Shown here: piece after piece, positions 1-7,626 of the stretch | Layout: each line of letters starts with the position of its first letter | Position numbering within the stretch: position 1 is the first letter of the stretch | Source: Ignavibacteriota bacterium | Lineage (GTDB): Bacteria > Bacteroidota > Ignavibacteria > UBA10030 > UBA6906 | Length of the DNA stretch: 48,885 bases | Direction: 5' to 3' | Assembly (NCBI GenBank): GCA_016218065.1 | Contig: JACRFA010000158.1 | Span: 1 to 48,885 of the forward strand | The notes under the pieces: generated by a model | Told to the model about the DNA's origin: nothing | What the model saw: the letters and a program-made list of their open reading frames with translations, nothing else | Databases searched by the model: none | Translations under genes and position numbers: made by a program

Positions 1-2988
1 TCAAACCAGACAGCCTCAACGGGTCAAACGGCCACGTTCAATGTAACAGCATCGGGCAGCACTCCTCTGTCATATCAATGGCAGAAGAACAGTAGCAATG
101 TTACTGGTGCGACAAACGCCAGTTACACTACACCGCCAACGGTGTTGTCAGATAATGGTGCATTGTTCCGCTGTGTCGTGACAAACGCTTATGGAACCGC
201 CACGAGCAATGCTGCAACGTTAACTGTGGTGGGGGCTATTTCTTCATTCCCATATACCGAGGGATTTGAAAGCCTGACATTCCCACCAACAAGCTGGTCA
301 ACTTCCGGATCGCTGCCTTGGGTTCGAGGAACGGAAACCTATTCAGGTGCAGGATGCGCGAAGATTGTTTACATACCCGCACACACTGGCTCAAACTTGG
401 TTACACCACCATTCAATTTACCGGCAAACACTCAGATCAGTTTTTGGTGGAAAGACAATGACATTGCTAGCGCGAACGATAGGTCTGTTGAAGACGGAGC
501 TCTAGACGGTCCTACTGTCATCGGCAACGACACTACGTTCTTCGAAATTTCAACAGATGGCGGCGTCTCTTGGGCTACACTTACAATACTCTCAGCAACA
601 TCTCCACAAACAAGCTTTTCACAGGTCGTCCAAAACTTGAGTGCATATGCAGGAAATGGCCGCGTCTTCCGCTGGAGAGACAACAGTAATGGTACGCTCT
701 CCGCGTGGGGAACGGGAGTTGATTCGGTCAGAGTTGAAGTTGCCTCTGTGCCGATTCAGGTCAGTATTCAGACCAGTCCTCCCGGTCTCGCTGTAACCGT
801 CGATGGACAGCAATATACAAATCCGCCACCATTCTCTTGGACATCAGGCGCACCGCACACTATGAGCACAGAAGCAATTCAAAGCGGAGCCACCGGCGTT
901 CGATCCGTATGGTTGAGTTGGAGTGATGGCGGTGGTATCAATCACACCGTGACACCGACATCGAACACGACGTACACTGCGAACTTCTCAACACAATACT
1001 ATCTTACGAATCAAGCCTCAACCTCCCAAGCTTATGTCTTTCCGCCGAGCGGTTGGTACACCAAAGACACCGTTCTTCAAATCGGAACAAGCCCAAGTGG
1101 TCCGTATGACATGTACCTTGTGAGTTGGGAAGGAACAGGGCAAGTTTCATACTCCGGACCAAACAGGTTTGCCTCAGTCACTATGCAAGCGCCTATCACT
1201 GAAAACGCAATATGGGGGTATTGTTCTTGGAGCACACTGCCTTCCAACGCGTACTTCCCACAAAGTGGAGGCAGTGGTTCCTTCAGAGTAATGACTGAAT
1301 GTGCAAGCTGGCATCCGGTAACGAACGCTGGTTGGATTCACATCCTTTCAACAGATAGCGGCATTGTCAGGTACAGTGTTGATCCCAATTCCGCATCCAC
1401 TTCCATATACGGGAACGTGCTGATCTTCGGGTCCGCGTTCAGTCCTCCTACTTACCATACGGTGTACCAATCAGGCCTTAACCCTCCTTTCAGTTGGACA
1501 AGTTCTGGAGTCGCGAATCAATCGGTCAATGCAATCACGTGCACGAGGCGTGGACATCTTTTCGCCGGTACGAGTACTACAGGGATCTTCAAATCAACCG
1601 ACAATGGTTCCACATGGGTTGCCAGCAACAACGGACTCACGAACCTGACAATCAGTGCTTTGGCAACTACCAGTGCCGGCGATCTCCTCGCAGGCACAGA
1701 CGCGGGGTTGTTCCGCTCATCTAACAATGGAGCTTCTTGGCATCTGATTAGTCAGGGGTTGCCGCAAAGTACCATTGAGAAAATCTCTCCTCTTTCGAAT
1801 GGGCAGATCTTTCTGCGCACTTCTCAGGGGGGGATATTTAACTCGAGTGATGGCGGCTTGATTTGGACTGGGCTGATGCAAGATCCATACGTACTTTTCA
1901 TGGATCAAGCTGGGGATGCTATCTTCTATGGCTACAAGGTACCCCCAGCCCCGTCGCCGACTCTTCACTTTACGCGTAACGGGGGATCGACGTGGTCCCA
2001 GTTTACGGGTGTCACCACCGATATGAAAGAAGTTGAAGAGTGCGGCGGATTTGTCTTCGTCTTGGGGACAAGCTCATTTTACAAAACATCAAATCAGGGC
2101 GGCACATGGATAAGTATAAGCTCGGGATTGCCAAACGATACTCTTCATCATCTTGCGATTGACTCATGGGGCGATCTGACTGTTACCACAAAGAACGAGG
2201 GTGTTTGGTTTTCGTCCAATTCCGGAACTTCGTGGCAGCCGGTTAACGATGGTCTTACGAATCTGCACACGCGAAGTCTCGCTATCGAGCCGCATGACTA
2301 TGCTTATGTTGGAACGAGTTCGGGATTCTTCCGTTCAAGCGCACCCACCCACCCGATTGTTCGGCTCAGTGCACGAGCTTTGCTCGAAGGGCCATTTGAT
2401 GGCTCAAGCGGCCTCATGAACACGCACCTGCGAACCGCTGGTTCCCTTTCATCACGTTTTCCCGATATGGTCGTTCCCGCAGGTGCGGTTGATAGCGTAA
2501 ACGTCGAGCTAAGAAATACTGTGGGCGGTCTTGATTCCTCCTTCATGTATAGGGAACCTGCCTGGCTTCTTGCCGACGGATCCATCAGGAACATGTTTGA
2601 CACCACAAGAACATTCATTGATTATCCCTTTCCGATAGCAGGTGGGGGGACGTACTACATTGTCGTTCGTCACCGCAATCATCTGCCGATCATGAGCGCA
2701 ACAGGAATCAGCGTCGCCAGCTCATCGACGACTTCTTATGATTTCACAACCGGTCAAGACAAAGCGTACGGAACAAACCCGATGCGGCTCATTGGAACAA
2801 AGTACTGCATGTACGCGGGAGACGGAAACCAGAGTGCCGTTGTCACTGCTGCTGATGCAAACGCAGCGTTTGGGATTCTTAATAGTACCGGCTACAGAAA
2901 TGCGGACATAAATCTGTCAGGGATTGTAACTGCCTCAGACGCAAATTCAATCTTTGGCAATCTGAACAAGGCTTCGCAGGTACCTTGA
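1..2988 (+). CDS. Secreted multidomain adhesin-like protein with dockerin-like C-terminus (5' partial)
   Basis: The frame is open from base 1, so the start and any signal peptide lie outside the window; 995 residues are visible. In order I see an Ig-like domain (about 1-78, with the YQWQK and FRCVV strands), a choice-of-anchor J/MAM-like jelly roll (about 80-245), a small beta region (about 253-340), a BACON-like domain (about 405-490), then BNR/Ycf48-like propeller repeats (about 495-780) with recurring 'S(T/N)NGxxW' blades, and a beta-sandwich. The last 58 residues hold two calcium-loop-like repeats (GDGNQSAVVTAADAN and ADINLSGIVTASDAN) resembling type I dockerin. There is no PNPFNP tail. 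It probably works outside the cell in binding or assembly; no catalytic motif is visible. The next gene, 59 nt downstream, is also a secreted protein. Confidence 0.8.
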   Translation, partial: SNQTASTGQTATFNVTASGSTPLSYQWQKNSSNVTGATNASYTTPPTVLSDNGALFRCVVTNAYGTATSNAATLTVVGAISSFPYTEGFESLTFPPTSWSTSGSLPWVRGTETYSGAGCAKIVYIPAHTGSNLVTPPFNLPANTQISFWWKDNDIASANDRSVEDGALDGPTVIGNDTTFFEISTDGGVSWATLTILSATSPQTSFSQVVQNLSAYAGNGRVFRWRDNSNGTLSAWGTGVDSVRVEVASVPIQVSIQTSPPGLAVTVDGQQYTNPPPFSWTSGAPHTMSTEAIQSGATGVRSVWLSWSDGGGINHTVTPTSNTTYTANFSTQYYLTNQASTSQAYVFPPSGWYTKDTVLQIGTSPSGPYDMYLVSWEGTGQVSYSGPNRFASVTMQAPITENAIWGYCSWSTLPSNAYFPQSGGSGSFRVMTECASWHPVTNAGWIHILSTDSGIVRYSVDPNSASTSIYGNVLIFGSAFSPPTYHTVYQSGLNPPFSWTSSGVANQSVNAITCTRRGHLFAGTSTTGIFKSTDNGSTWVASNNGLTNLTISALATTSAGDLLAGTDAGLFRSSNNGASWHLISQGLPQSTIEKISPLSNGQIFLRTSQGGIFNSSDGGLIWTGLMQDPYVLFMDQAGDAIFYGYKVPPAPSPTLHFTRNGGSTWSQFTGVTTDMKEVEECGGFVFVLGTSSFYKTSNQGGTWISISSGLPNDTLHHLAIDSWGDLTVTTKNEGVWFSSNSGTSWQPVNDGLTNLHTRSLAIEPHDYAYVGTSSGFFRSSAPTHPIVRLSARALLEGPFDGSSGLMNTHLRTAGSLSSRFPDMVVPAGAVDSVNVELRNTVGGLDSSFMYREPAWLLADGSIRNMFDTTRTFIDYPFPIAGGGTYYIVVRHRNHLPIMSATGISVASSSTTSYDFTTGQDKAYGTNPMRLIGTKYCMYAGDGNQSAVVTAADANAAFGILNSTGYRNADINLSGIVTASDANSIFGNLNKASQVP

Positions 2989-3047
2989 TCCGAATGAACT
3001 AAACCAAAATCGGATCTCTCTCATTCTTCGAATCTGGAGATTGTCTT

Positions 3048-4055
3048 ATGCGAACATCTTTTGTTGTTGTCCTGATCCTGTTATCGTCAGCAGCAGCGCA
3101 TGCTCAAAGAGCGGCCACTTCTACAATCAAGAACTTTTCGGTAAACAGTGGAAACTATTCTTTCGATGTTCACTCGAAGAGTACAGGAGCGCAAACGATT
3201 TCTGTTGGCACGAGTTCGCTGTACTTTACATACAATAGTGCAGGCATCACCAATCCGGTTCTTTCCAACATCAATCCCAGATTCAACGGGCTGGGCGGGC
3301 CGACCGATGATTACGGTCCAATGACTGTCGGCATCTATGGCGGACAGATAGGAGTAACGATTCAGTATCTGGGCAACATGACGACAGGTGCGCAATTGTT
3401 TTCTGCTCCTTCAGATAGTGCCGGCGAACGAATCTGCACGGTGAGCTTGACTATTACAAATCCCCAAGCGTCATCTCAACTCGCTTGGTCAGAAACGAAC
3501 AGTGCGATTCTGCATTCCGCTACTGTGCCGGTGAGCCAAACCTTTGTGGGATCGGATAACAGAATTCTCCCGGTCCAGTTAGCACACTTCACTGCCCAGT
3601 ACGCGAACGGAAATCCTTCATCAGTCATTCTATCGTGGAAGACAATATCCGAAATCAACAACTACGGCTTCGAAATCCAGAAGTCGCAAGACGCAGCAAC
3701 CAATTTCCAAACAATTCAAAATAGCTTCACCCCCGGTCATGGCACAACCAACCAGCCGCAGCATTATTCTTACACCGACCAAGCCGCAACGAGCGGCGTC
3801 TGGTACTATCGCTTGAAGCAAATCGATTTGGATGGCACCGTGCATTTTACTGAACCCATTGTCGTCGGCAGCCCAACGAGTGTCAAAGAGCGGGAGATGC
3901 CAACCACGTATGCGCTCGATCAAAACTATCCCAACCCGTTCAACCCAACAACCACGGTTGAGTTTGCCGTGCCAAAGGAGTCGAATGTGCGATTAGAGGT
4001 GTACAATATTCTTGGCGAACGAGTAGCAACTCTTGTCGACGAAAACGTTCGGTAG
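3048..4055 (+). CDS. T9SS-type A sorting-domain protein, reading frame interrupted near its end
   Basis: An ATG preceded by a GGAG ribosome site opens a clear Sec signal peptide ending in AHAQ. The N-terminal domain (about 22-165) is a beta-sandwich with some resemblance to cohesin-like secreted modules; this is uncertain. A second beta domain (about 175-275) precedes the T9SS C-terminal domain, marked by YALDQNYPNPFNPTTTVEF (about 285-303). That domain should run about 80 residues to a conserved 'GLYIYRL...' end, but the frame stops after ENVR. The rest of the domain is present in another frame up to 4165. The protein is therefore a surface or secreted T9SS cargo with either a real frameshift or a sequencing error. 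Its function beyond export is not recognisable. Confidence 0.85.
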   Translation: MRTSFVVVLILLSSAAAHAQRAATSTIKNFSVNSGNYSFDVHSKSTGAQTISVGTSSLYFTYNSAGITNPVLSNINPRFNGLGGPTDDYGPMTVGIYGGQIGVTIQYLGNMTTGAQLFSAPSDSAGERICTVSLTITNPQASSQLAWSETNSAILHSATVPVSQTFVGSDNRILPVQLAHFTAQYANGNPSSVILSWKTISEINNYGFEIQKSQDAATNFQTIQNSFTPGHGTTNQPQHYSYTDQAATSGVWYYRLKQIDLDGTVHFTEPIVVGSPTSVKEREMPTTYALDQNYPNPFNPTTTVEFAVPKESNVRLEVYNILGERVATLVDENVR

Positions 4056-4165
4056 GGTATTATAGAGAAACATTCAATGCGTCAGGACTCGCGAGCGGGC
4101 TGTACATCTACCGCCTCACTGCCGATAATTTTCTCAAAGTGAGAAAACTCATGGTGCTCAAGTGA
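4052..4165 (+). other. Out-of-frame remainder of the T9SS C-terminal domain
   Basis: Read in the frame that starts at base 4052, the sequence continues VGYYRETFNASGLASGLYIY and ends RKLMVLK then TGA at 4165. This is the standard final strand set of a PNPFNP-type T9SS domain, so it belongs to the upstream gene. One missing base near 4050-4052, in a G-containing run, would explain the break. Confidence 0.85.
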
Positions 4166-4297
4166 AAGGCGGGTGAAACTCAATGCATGCAATACTTGGT
4201 GACCTGACTGTCGTTGACAAGTCCACTCCTTAGCAGATCTCAAAGCAAAAACAAAGCGCCTCTCGGAGAGATAATTTTTTCACAGCTTGAAGCAGGA

Positions 4298-5227
4298 TTA
4301 CAGTCCCAAAGTACGTCGGCGGCGCCGTATCAGTTCTGAATATTTCCCCTTCATGTTTTCCGAGAGGAAACTCTTTGTCATAAGGTCCTCCCATATCTGG
4401 AAACCTTTTGTAAAGGCTTCGAGAACATCACTCATAACAGATTCGGTCAAGCTCAACCGCTTCCTTCCAAAATATTCCACGAAGAGTGAACGAGAAAGAC
4501 CTCGTTTTCTTCCGTCAAGTGGAAGTGCGAGTTCTTCTGCCGCATTGCCGAGTGCAATTGTCGTGTTGATGAGATCATACGCCGGCGACAATTCGATCTT
4601 CCTCTCTCGTCGAATCAGGGAAAAATTTTTGAGGTGCATGTCTTCATTGCCAATCAAAAAGCTAAACAGCGTCAATCGGAACAACTTAACCTTTTCAATC
4701 AGCGGGAATGTACAGTGTTTGTCAATAACCGACGCAACCTGCTCCATGCTGGAATCGTATTTGGTGTCCCTCGATTTCATAGAAAGCTGGGCAAAATCTT
4801 CAACCGCGAATCGTTCCTTCTTTGGTCCTCGATCAAATCTCTTGATGAAATAGGTGAGGGAAGTGTCCTTGGAATACAGCAGCCCATGAAGCGGAACTTC
4901 GACTCCGATCGCGGCGGCGAGACGCATCGTGAGATCTTCGTTCTCTGGTAACTCAGGGTAGTGACTTTGTGGCTTGAGGATGTAGATTCCTTCGTTATCG
5001 ACGATGTCGAATTGTTCGCGAGCTACATTAAGTCGGGCGCTTAGTTTTGGTTGCACACCTTGGATGGACATTCTCGAAGCTCGTGCTACTGCCTCCTGTC
5101 TTTGTTCCTCGGCAGAGTAGGGAAGGTCGTGTAGATTCCGTAATTGCCGTGATAAATTTCTCAAGCCATCTGACGAGTAGCGAGTACCATCCGGAATTTC
5201 GCCGTAAGTAATAGGACAGCGGCTCAC
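4298..5227 (-). CDS. hipT: HipT serine/threonine kinase toxin (tripartite HipBST system)
   Basis: The 309-residue protein matches the core kinase part of HipA but lacks the N-subdomain 1, which is encoded separately by the next gene upstream. Visible motifs are the Gly-rich loop MSIQGVQPKLS (S54-S63, with the SIQ triplet at the position of the HipT autophosphorylation motif), the catalytic loop GNEDMHLKNFS (D196, N201) and the metal-binding LSPAYDL (D218). It starts at a GTG that overlaps the hipS stop by 4 nt, so translation is coupled. In E. coli O127 HipT phosphorylates tryptophanyl-tRNA synthetase; the target here is inferred only. The motifs are intact, so the toxin could be active. It converges with the T9SS gene. 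Confidence 0.9.
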   Translation of the reverse strand: MSRCPITYGEIPDGTRYSSDGLRNLSRQLRNLHDLPYSAEEQRQEAVARASRMSIQGVQPKLSARLNVAREQFDIVDNEGIYILKPQSHYPELPENEDLTMRLAAAIGVEVPLHGLLYSKDTSLTYFIKRFDRGPKKERFAVEDFAQLSMKSRDTKYDSSMEQVASVIDKHCTFPLIEKVKLFRLTLFSFLIGNEDMHLKNFSLIRRERKIELSPAYDLINTTIALGNAAEELALPLDGRKRGLSRSLFVEYFGRKRLSLTESVMSDVLEAFTKGFQIWEDLMTKSFLSENMKGKYSELIRRRRRTLGL

Positions 5228-5535
5228 GCAATTTCCTCCACCGTCACCGAGCCGACGAGATCTTTGCCGACAGCAATGAGTTGACCGAAAAGATCATCCT
5301 TGTCGATTTTCTTTTGCCGAAGTAGCCCATCGAGCATCAACCCTTCTGGAAGTACTCCATCAAAGTAGGGCGGGAATCGATCGAACCGGAACTCGCGTTG
5401 CGCAATTGGCATCGTCAAAGAAACCGGATCTCCTTGATACGAGTCGAGATACTTGAAGAGATACGAACTCCCGCGTTGAAGTTCTTCCAGTATTCCAGAC
5501 TCGACACCTTGAACAAAAACTCTAGCCCTCCTCAT
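5224..5535 (-). CDS. hipS: HipS-like antitoxin (HipA N-subdomain 1)
   Basis: This 103-residue protein corresponds to the N-terminal subdomain of HipA, with the recognisable block FDRFPPYFDGVLPEG (about 50-64). I chose the ATG at 5535 because it has a GGAGG site 8-10 nt upstream; an ATG 18 nt earlier lacks this. It overlaps the hipB stop by 14 nt and the hipT start by 4 nt. In described HipBST systems HipS neutralises the HipT kinase by occupying its active-site pocket, and HipB assists as DNA-binding partner. That role is family knowledge, not shown by this sequence. Confidence 0.85.
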   Translation of the reverse strand: MRRARVFVQGVESGILEELQRGSSYLFKYLDSYQGDPVSLTMPIAQREFRFDRFPPYFDGVLPEGLMLDGLLRQKKIDKDDLFGQLIAVGKDLVGSVTVEEIA

Positions 5536-5767
5536 CGATTGCCTCCGCCTCAAAGTCCTTCATTAGCGGACTGTCGAATGTCATCTTTATGTTGAGGACG
5601 TACAGCACTTTCTTGAGCGTATCGAGTTGGATTGTTTCTTTTCCTTTTTCAAGATCAAAGACCGCGGTCTTTCCGATTCCCGCAAGTTTGGCAAGCTCCT
5701 GCTGACTCAAGCCAGCCTTCTTTCGATGAAATTTTACAATCCTAGCTATGTCAGCAGGTCTGTCCAT
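5522..5767 (-). CDS. hipB: HipB-like HTH antitoxin/autorepressor
   Basis: An 81-residue XRE-type helix-turn-helix protein (LSQQELAKLAGIGKTAV, about 20-36), the family that represses hip operons. The open frame extends 23 codons upstream to 5836, but that stretch overlaps the dyad operators and looks untranslated, so I start at the ATG at 5767 (MDRPADIARI). The gene opens a three-gene operon, hipB-hipS-hipT, with overlapping ends. Expected roles are repression of its own promoter and help in inhibiting HipT. Two 16-bp dyads directly upstream are likely binding sites. Confidence 0.88.
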   Translation of the reverse strand: MDRPADIARIVKFHRKKAGLSQQELAKLAGIGKTAVFDLEKGKETIQLDTLKKVLYVLNIKMTFDSPLMKDFEAEAIDEEG

Positions 5768-5770
5768 TTG

Positions 5771-5786
5771 TACCGCTTTAGCAGTA
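5771..5786. promoter_or_regulatory. Candidate HipB operator 1
   Basis: TACCGCTTTAGCAGTA is a 16-bp imperfect dyad (TACnGCT/AGCnGTA, 12 of 16 positions symmetric) lying 4 bp upstream of the hipB start codon. It matches the pattern of HTH-repressor sites, and a second copy with the same outer geometry lies 41 bp further upstream. Confidence 0.5.
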
Positions 5787-5811
5787 TGATTCAATCTGAT
5801 CTGTACAAGAA

Positions 5812-5827
5812 TACTGTTTTGGCGGTA
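5812..5827. promoter_or_regulatory. Candidate HipB operator 2
   Basis: TACTGTTTTGGCGGTA repeats the TACnG-N6-CnGTA geometry of the site at 5771. Centre-to-centre spacing is 41 bp, near four helical turns. A matching half site, TAGCGGTA, lies at 5851-5858, about three turns further out, and two TACCG half sites lie at 5885-5897. Confidence 0.45.
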
Positions 5828-5889
5828 TAAGATCAAGTAGAATTATTCTATAGCGGTAAATTACCACATGCTTTCACAAGCTAATACCG

Positions 5890-6066
5890 TTATACCGGAA
5901 TAGAATGACCGCGCCAGTCACTTGCAGGAAGGTTGTTACGGATGGCGCACGCCAACTTGTAGTTGCTAGTCTTGCAGGATTTTCGGATGCGTTGACCCCG
6001 GAACCGGAAATCAACCTCGTAGATGAACCCCCCATTCTTGAGGTAGTTCTTGCGGATGGAAGCCAT
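5890..6066 (-). pseudogene. Tyrosine-recombinase (phage integrase) N-terminal remnant
   Basis: A 58-codon reading frame starts MASIRKNYLKNGGFIYEVDF and continues with RFRGQRIRKS and TSNYKLACAIRNNL, then stops. This is the pattern of the N-terminal arm-binding domain of phage-type integrases (short beta strands, 'FRFRGxRIRKS...TSNxKLA'). The core-binding and catalytic domains are absent. It lies 59 nt downstream of tRNA-Glu on the same strand and just upstream of hipBST, the usual place for an integrase at a tRNA attachment site. I infer a decayed integrated element. The fragment is short, so the family call is moderate. Confidence 0.55.
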
Positions 6067-6070
6067 AACA

Positions 6071-6106
6071 ATTTGCCGATGGTCGCTTGGTGGTCGCTCG
6101 GCAAAT
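6071..6106. repeat. Inverted repeat between integrase remnant and tRNA-Glu
   Basis: ATTTGCCGA and TCGGCAAAT form a perfect 9-bp inverted repeat around a loop that contains a direct repeat of GGTCGCT. It lies in the leader of the integrase remnant and may be a leader hairpin or part of an old attachment region. Confidence 0.4.
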
Positions 6107-6125
6107 CCCCCCTCCGTAAGTTGTG

Positions 6126-6198
6126 TGCCCCCAACGAGATTCGAACTCGTGTTACAGGCTTGAAAAGCCCGTGTCCTAGGCCTCTAGACGATGGGGGC
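6126..6198 (-). tRNA. tRNA-Glu (anticodon TTC)
   Basis: The reverse strand folds as a full cloverleaf: acceptor GCCCCCA pairing with TGGGGGC, D arm TCGTCTAGAGGCCTAGGAC as in other tRNA-Glu, anticodon loop TTTTCAA with TTC, T arm ACGAG-TTCGAAT-CTCGT, and discriminator A. CCA is not encoded. An integrase remnant follows its 3' end. Confidence 0.95.
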
Positions 6199-6292
6199 GA
6201 TTTGGGATTGACTCATTGTGTCACTGACGATTGTCTCATTGAAAAACTTATTGATACAATGCAATGTCTCAATGATGCAATCGCCTCTCTTG

Positions 6293-6366
6293 TGACCCCT
6301 CCGCGACTCGAACGCGGAACCTACAGCTTAGAAGGCTGTTGCTCTATCCGATTGAGCTAAGGGGCC
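6293..6366 (-). tRNA. tRNA-Arg (anticodon TCT)
   Basis: The cloverleaf has acceptor GGCCCCT/AGGGGTC (one G-T pair), anticodon stem ACAGC/GCTGT around loop CTTCTAA, T arm CCGCG-TTCGAGT-CGCGG and discriminator A. CCA is not encoded. It is the middle of three tRNAs on the minus strand. Confidence 0.95.
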
Positions 6367-6500
6367 GATATCGGAGGAAGTTCACAAAAAGCGCTGCACA
6401 ATATAGTAGTTTCAGAAATCTGTTGCAACGCAGATGAATTACATTGTGATTCATCCACCAAATGCAAGAGAGCGTCAGGTAGCGACGCTCTCGTTGTCGT

Positions 6501-6626
6501 GTCGGGCCGGCGGGATTCTCCCGAAGGGACTCCTTCGGAGGAACCCACGACCCTCCTTATTTTGTCGGGGCGGCGGGATTCTCCCGAAGGGACTCCTTCG
6601 GAGGAACCCACGACCCTCCTTATTTT
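6501..6626 (-). repeat. Two 63-bp tandem copies of the tRNA-Pro 3' end with an inserted palindrome
   Basis: Units 6501-6563 and 6564-6626 differ visibly at one base. Each holds the last ~30 nt of the adjacent tRNA-Pro (3' acceptor strand plus T arm), but the T loop is split by 22 bp of a CCGAAGG/CCTTCGG palindrome. The intact tRNA begins at the same phase in the third repeat. The 16-mer TCCCTTCGGGAGAATC in the insert recurs exactly at 27726-27741 inside a MITE-like element. These fragments cannot form a tRNA. Confidence 0.85.
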
Positions 6627-6627
6627 G

Positions 6628-6702
6628 TCGGGGCGGCGGGATTCGAACCCACGACCTCCTGCGCCCAAGGCAGGCGCGCTAGCCGGGCTGCGCTACGCCC
6701 CG
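6628..6702 (-). tRNA. tRNA-Pro (anticodon TGG)
   Basis: The cloverleaf has acceptor CGGGGCG/CGCCCCG, anticodon stem CCTGC/GCAGG around loop CTTGGGC, T arm with GTGGG-TTCGAAT-CCCGC, and discriminator A. CCA is not encoded. The glycosyltransferase-like gene ends 5 nt upstream, and two broken copies of this tRNA's 3' end follow downstream. Confidence 0.95.
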
Positions 6703-6707
6703 ATCAA

Positions 6708-7544
6708 TTATTGCGTTGCCAAGATACGCAAGTTCGGAAGTGAAGGCAACTCCTTTTCGAGATGCTTGTTCACGACATCGCCGCACGACCCGATGAGCGC
6801 CGCGATCGCACGATCATACACTCCGTCGTTCATTTCTCTTCCCATGTACCGTCCGTTGTTGAACGTGCTGCAGAGATTTGCCGCATGGATGTGTGAACCG
6901 AATCGTTGCATGAACATCCTCACGTATCGATCTTTTCCGGTCGCGAGGTCATGAAGGATAACCGGACTGAACAGCCCGACGTTGGCGAGGAGCGGCAACG
7001 GCATTCTCTTGTTGAGCCATGTCAGGAATGTCGTCGAGACATATCCTCCGTCGAAACGCGATGGCATTGTCGTGATGAGACGCTCGCACGCCGAGCGATA
7101 GAATTCGAGCATGCTGTTGTTCTTCACGTACACCATAACGGAGTTGTTTACTTTGTTGCTGATACGCGTGATCGGCAACGTAACGCCGAACGGCCTCGCC
7201 TTGTGAACCCAGACTTCACGACAGAAAGCGTACTCCTCCGCTACATCGACCTCGAAGCGCTCGGCATCGAAAATAACCACGTCCGCATCGACCCAAATAG
7301 TTCGTTCATAACCGTTCGACAGAAATTCTCTGGCGGCTTCGAGCCGGGCGAGATCAGTGATGAGTAGTTTGTTACCGTTGGCTTTCTGCTTGTACCAATC
7401 GGGAACTAAATCAAAGAACGAATCATCGATGAATTTGTATTCGAACTTCTTTCTGTCGGTCCATGCCTCCACTGTCGATAAACAACGCGTGATCCACGCT
7501 GGAACGTTATGGGTGCGGTACGATTGATAGACAATAGTGCGCAT
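6708..7544 (-). CDS. GT-A-like glycosyltransferase with DxD motif
   Basis: A 278-residue protein with no signal peptide or membrane segment. It begins MRTIVYQSYR and carries ERTIWVDADVVIF (about 80-92), a typical hydrophobic-strand-plus-DxD motif that binds a nucleotide-sugar metal in GT-A transferases. Conserved 'GGYVSTTFLTWLNKR' and 'HAANLCSTFNNGRYMG' stretches follow. The sugar and acceptor cannot be told from the sequence. It stands alone between the helicase gene and tRNA-Pro; the gap of 5 nt to the tRNA means a read-through transcript could include the tRNAs. Confidence 0.6.
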   Translation of the reverse strand: MRTIVYQSYRTHNVPAWITRCLSTVEAWTDRKKFEYKFIDDSFFDLVPDWYKQKANGNKLLITDLARLEAAREFLSNGYERTIWVDADVVIFDAERFEVDVAEEYAFCREVWVHKARPFGVTLPITRISNKVNNSVMVYVKNNSMLEFYRSACERLITTMPSRFDGGYVSTTFLTWLNKRMPLPLLANVGLFSPVILHDLATGKDRYVRMFMQRFGSHIHAANLCSTFNNGRYMGREMNDGVYDRAIAALIGSCGDVVNKHLEKELPSLPNLRILATQ

Positions 7545-7626
7545 GGTCTCAGGATTGGTGGCTGTTGAATCTCAATAACGATGTAAACCGCTTGAGAGAA
7601 AGTGATTGCACGCAAGTCTGCGAACG

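Noticed and set aside
4258..4281. Terminator between the T9SS gene and hipT
   Set aside because: CTCTCGGAGAG followed by a T run is only a 4-bp stem, too weak to call.
5768..5836. 23-codon upstream extension of hipB
   Set aside because: It covers the dyad operators, and the HTH protein has the family's usual start at 5767.
5905..6360. Open frame of 151 codons on the plus strand
   Set aside because: It runs antisense through the integrase remnant and two tRNA genes; its middle residues are tRNA sequence read backwards.
6357..6954. Several open frames with perfect internal repeats (both strands)
   Set aside because: They only translate the two 63-bp tRNA-Pro-derived repeats and the start of the glycosyltransferase gene on the wrong strand.
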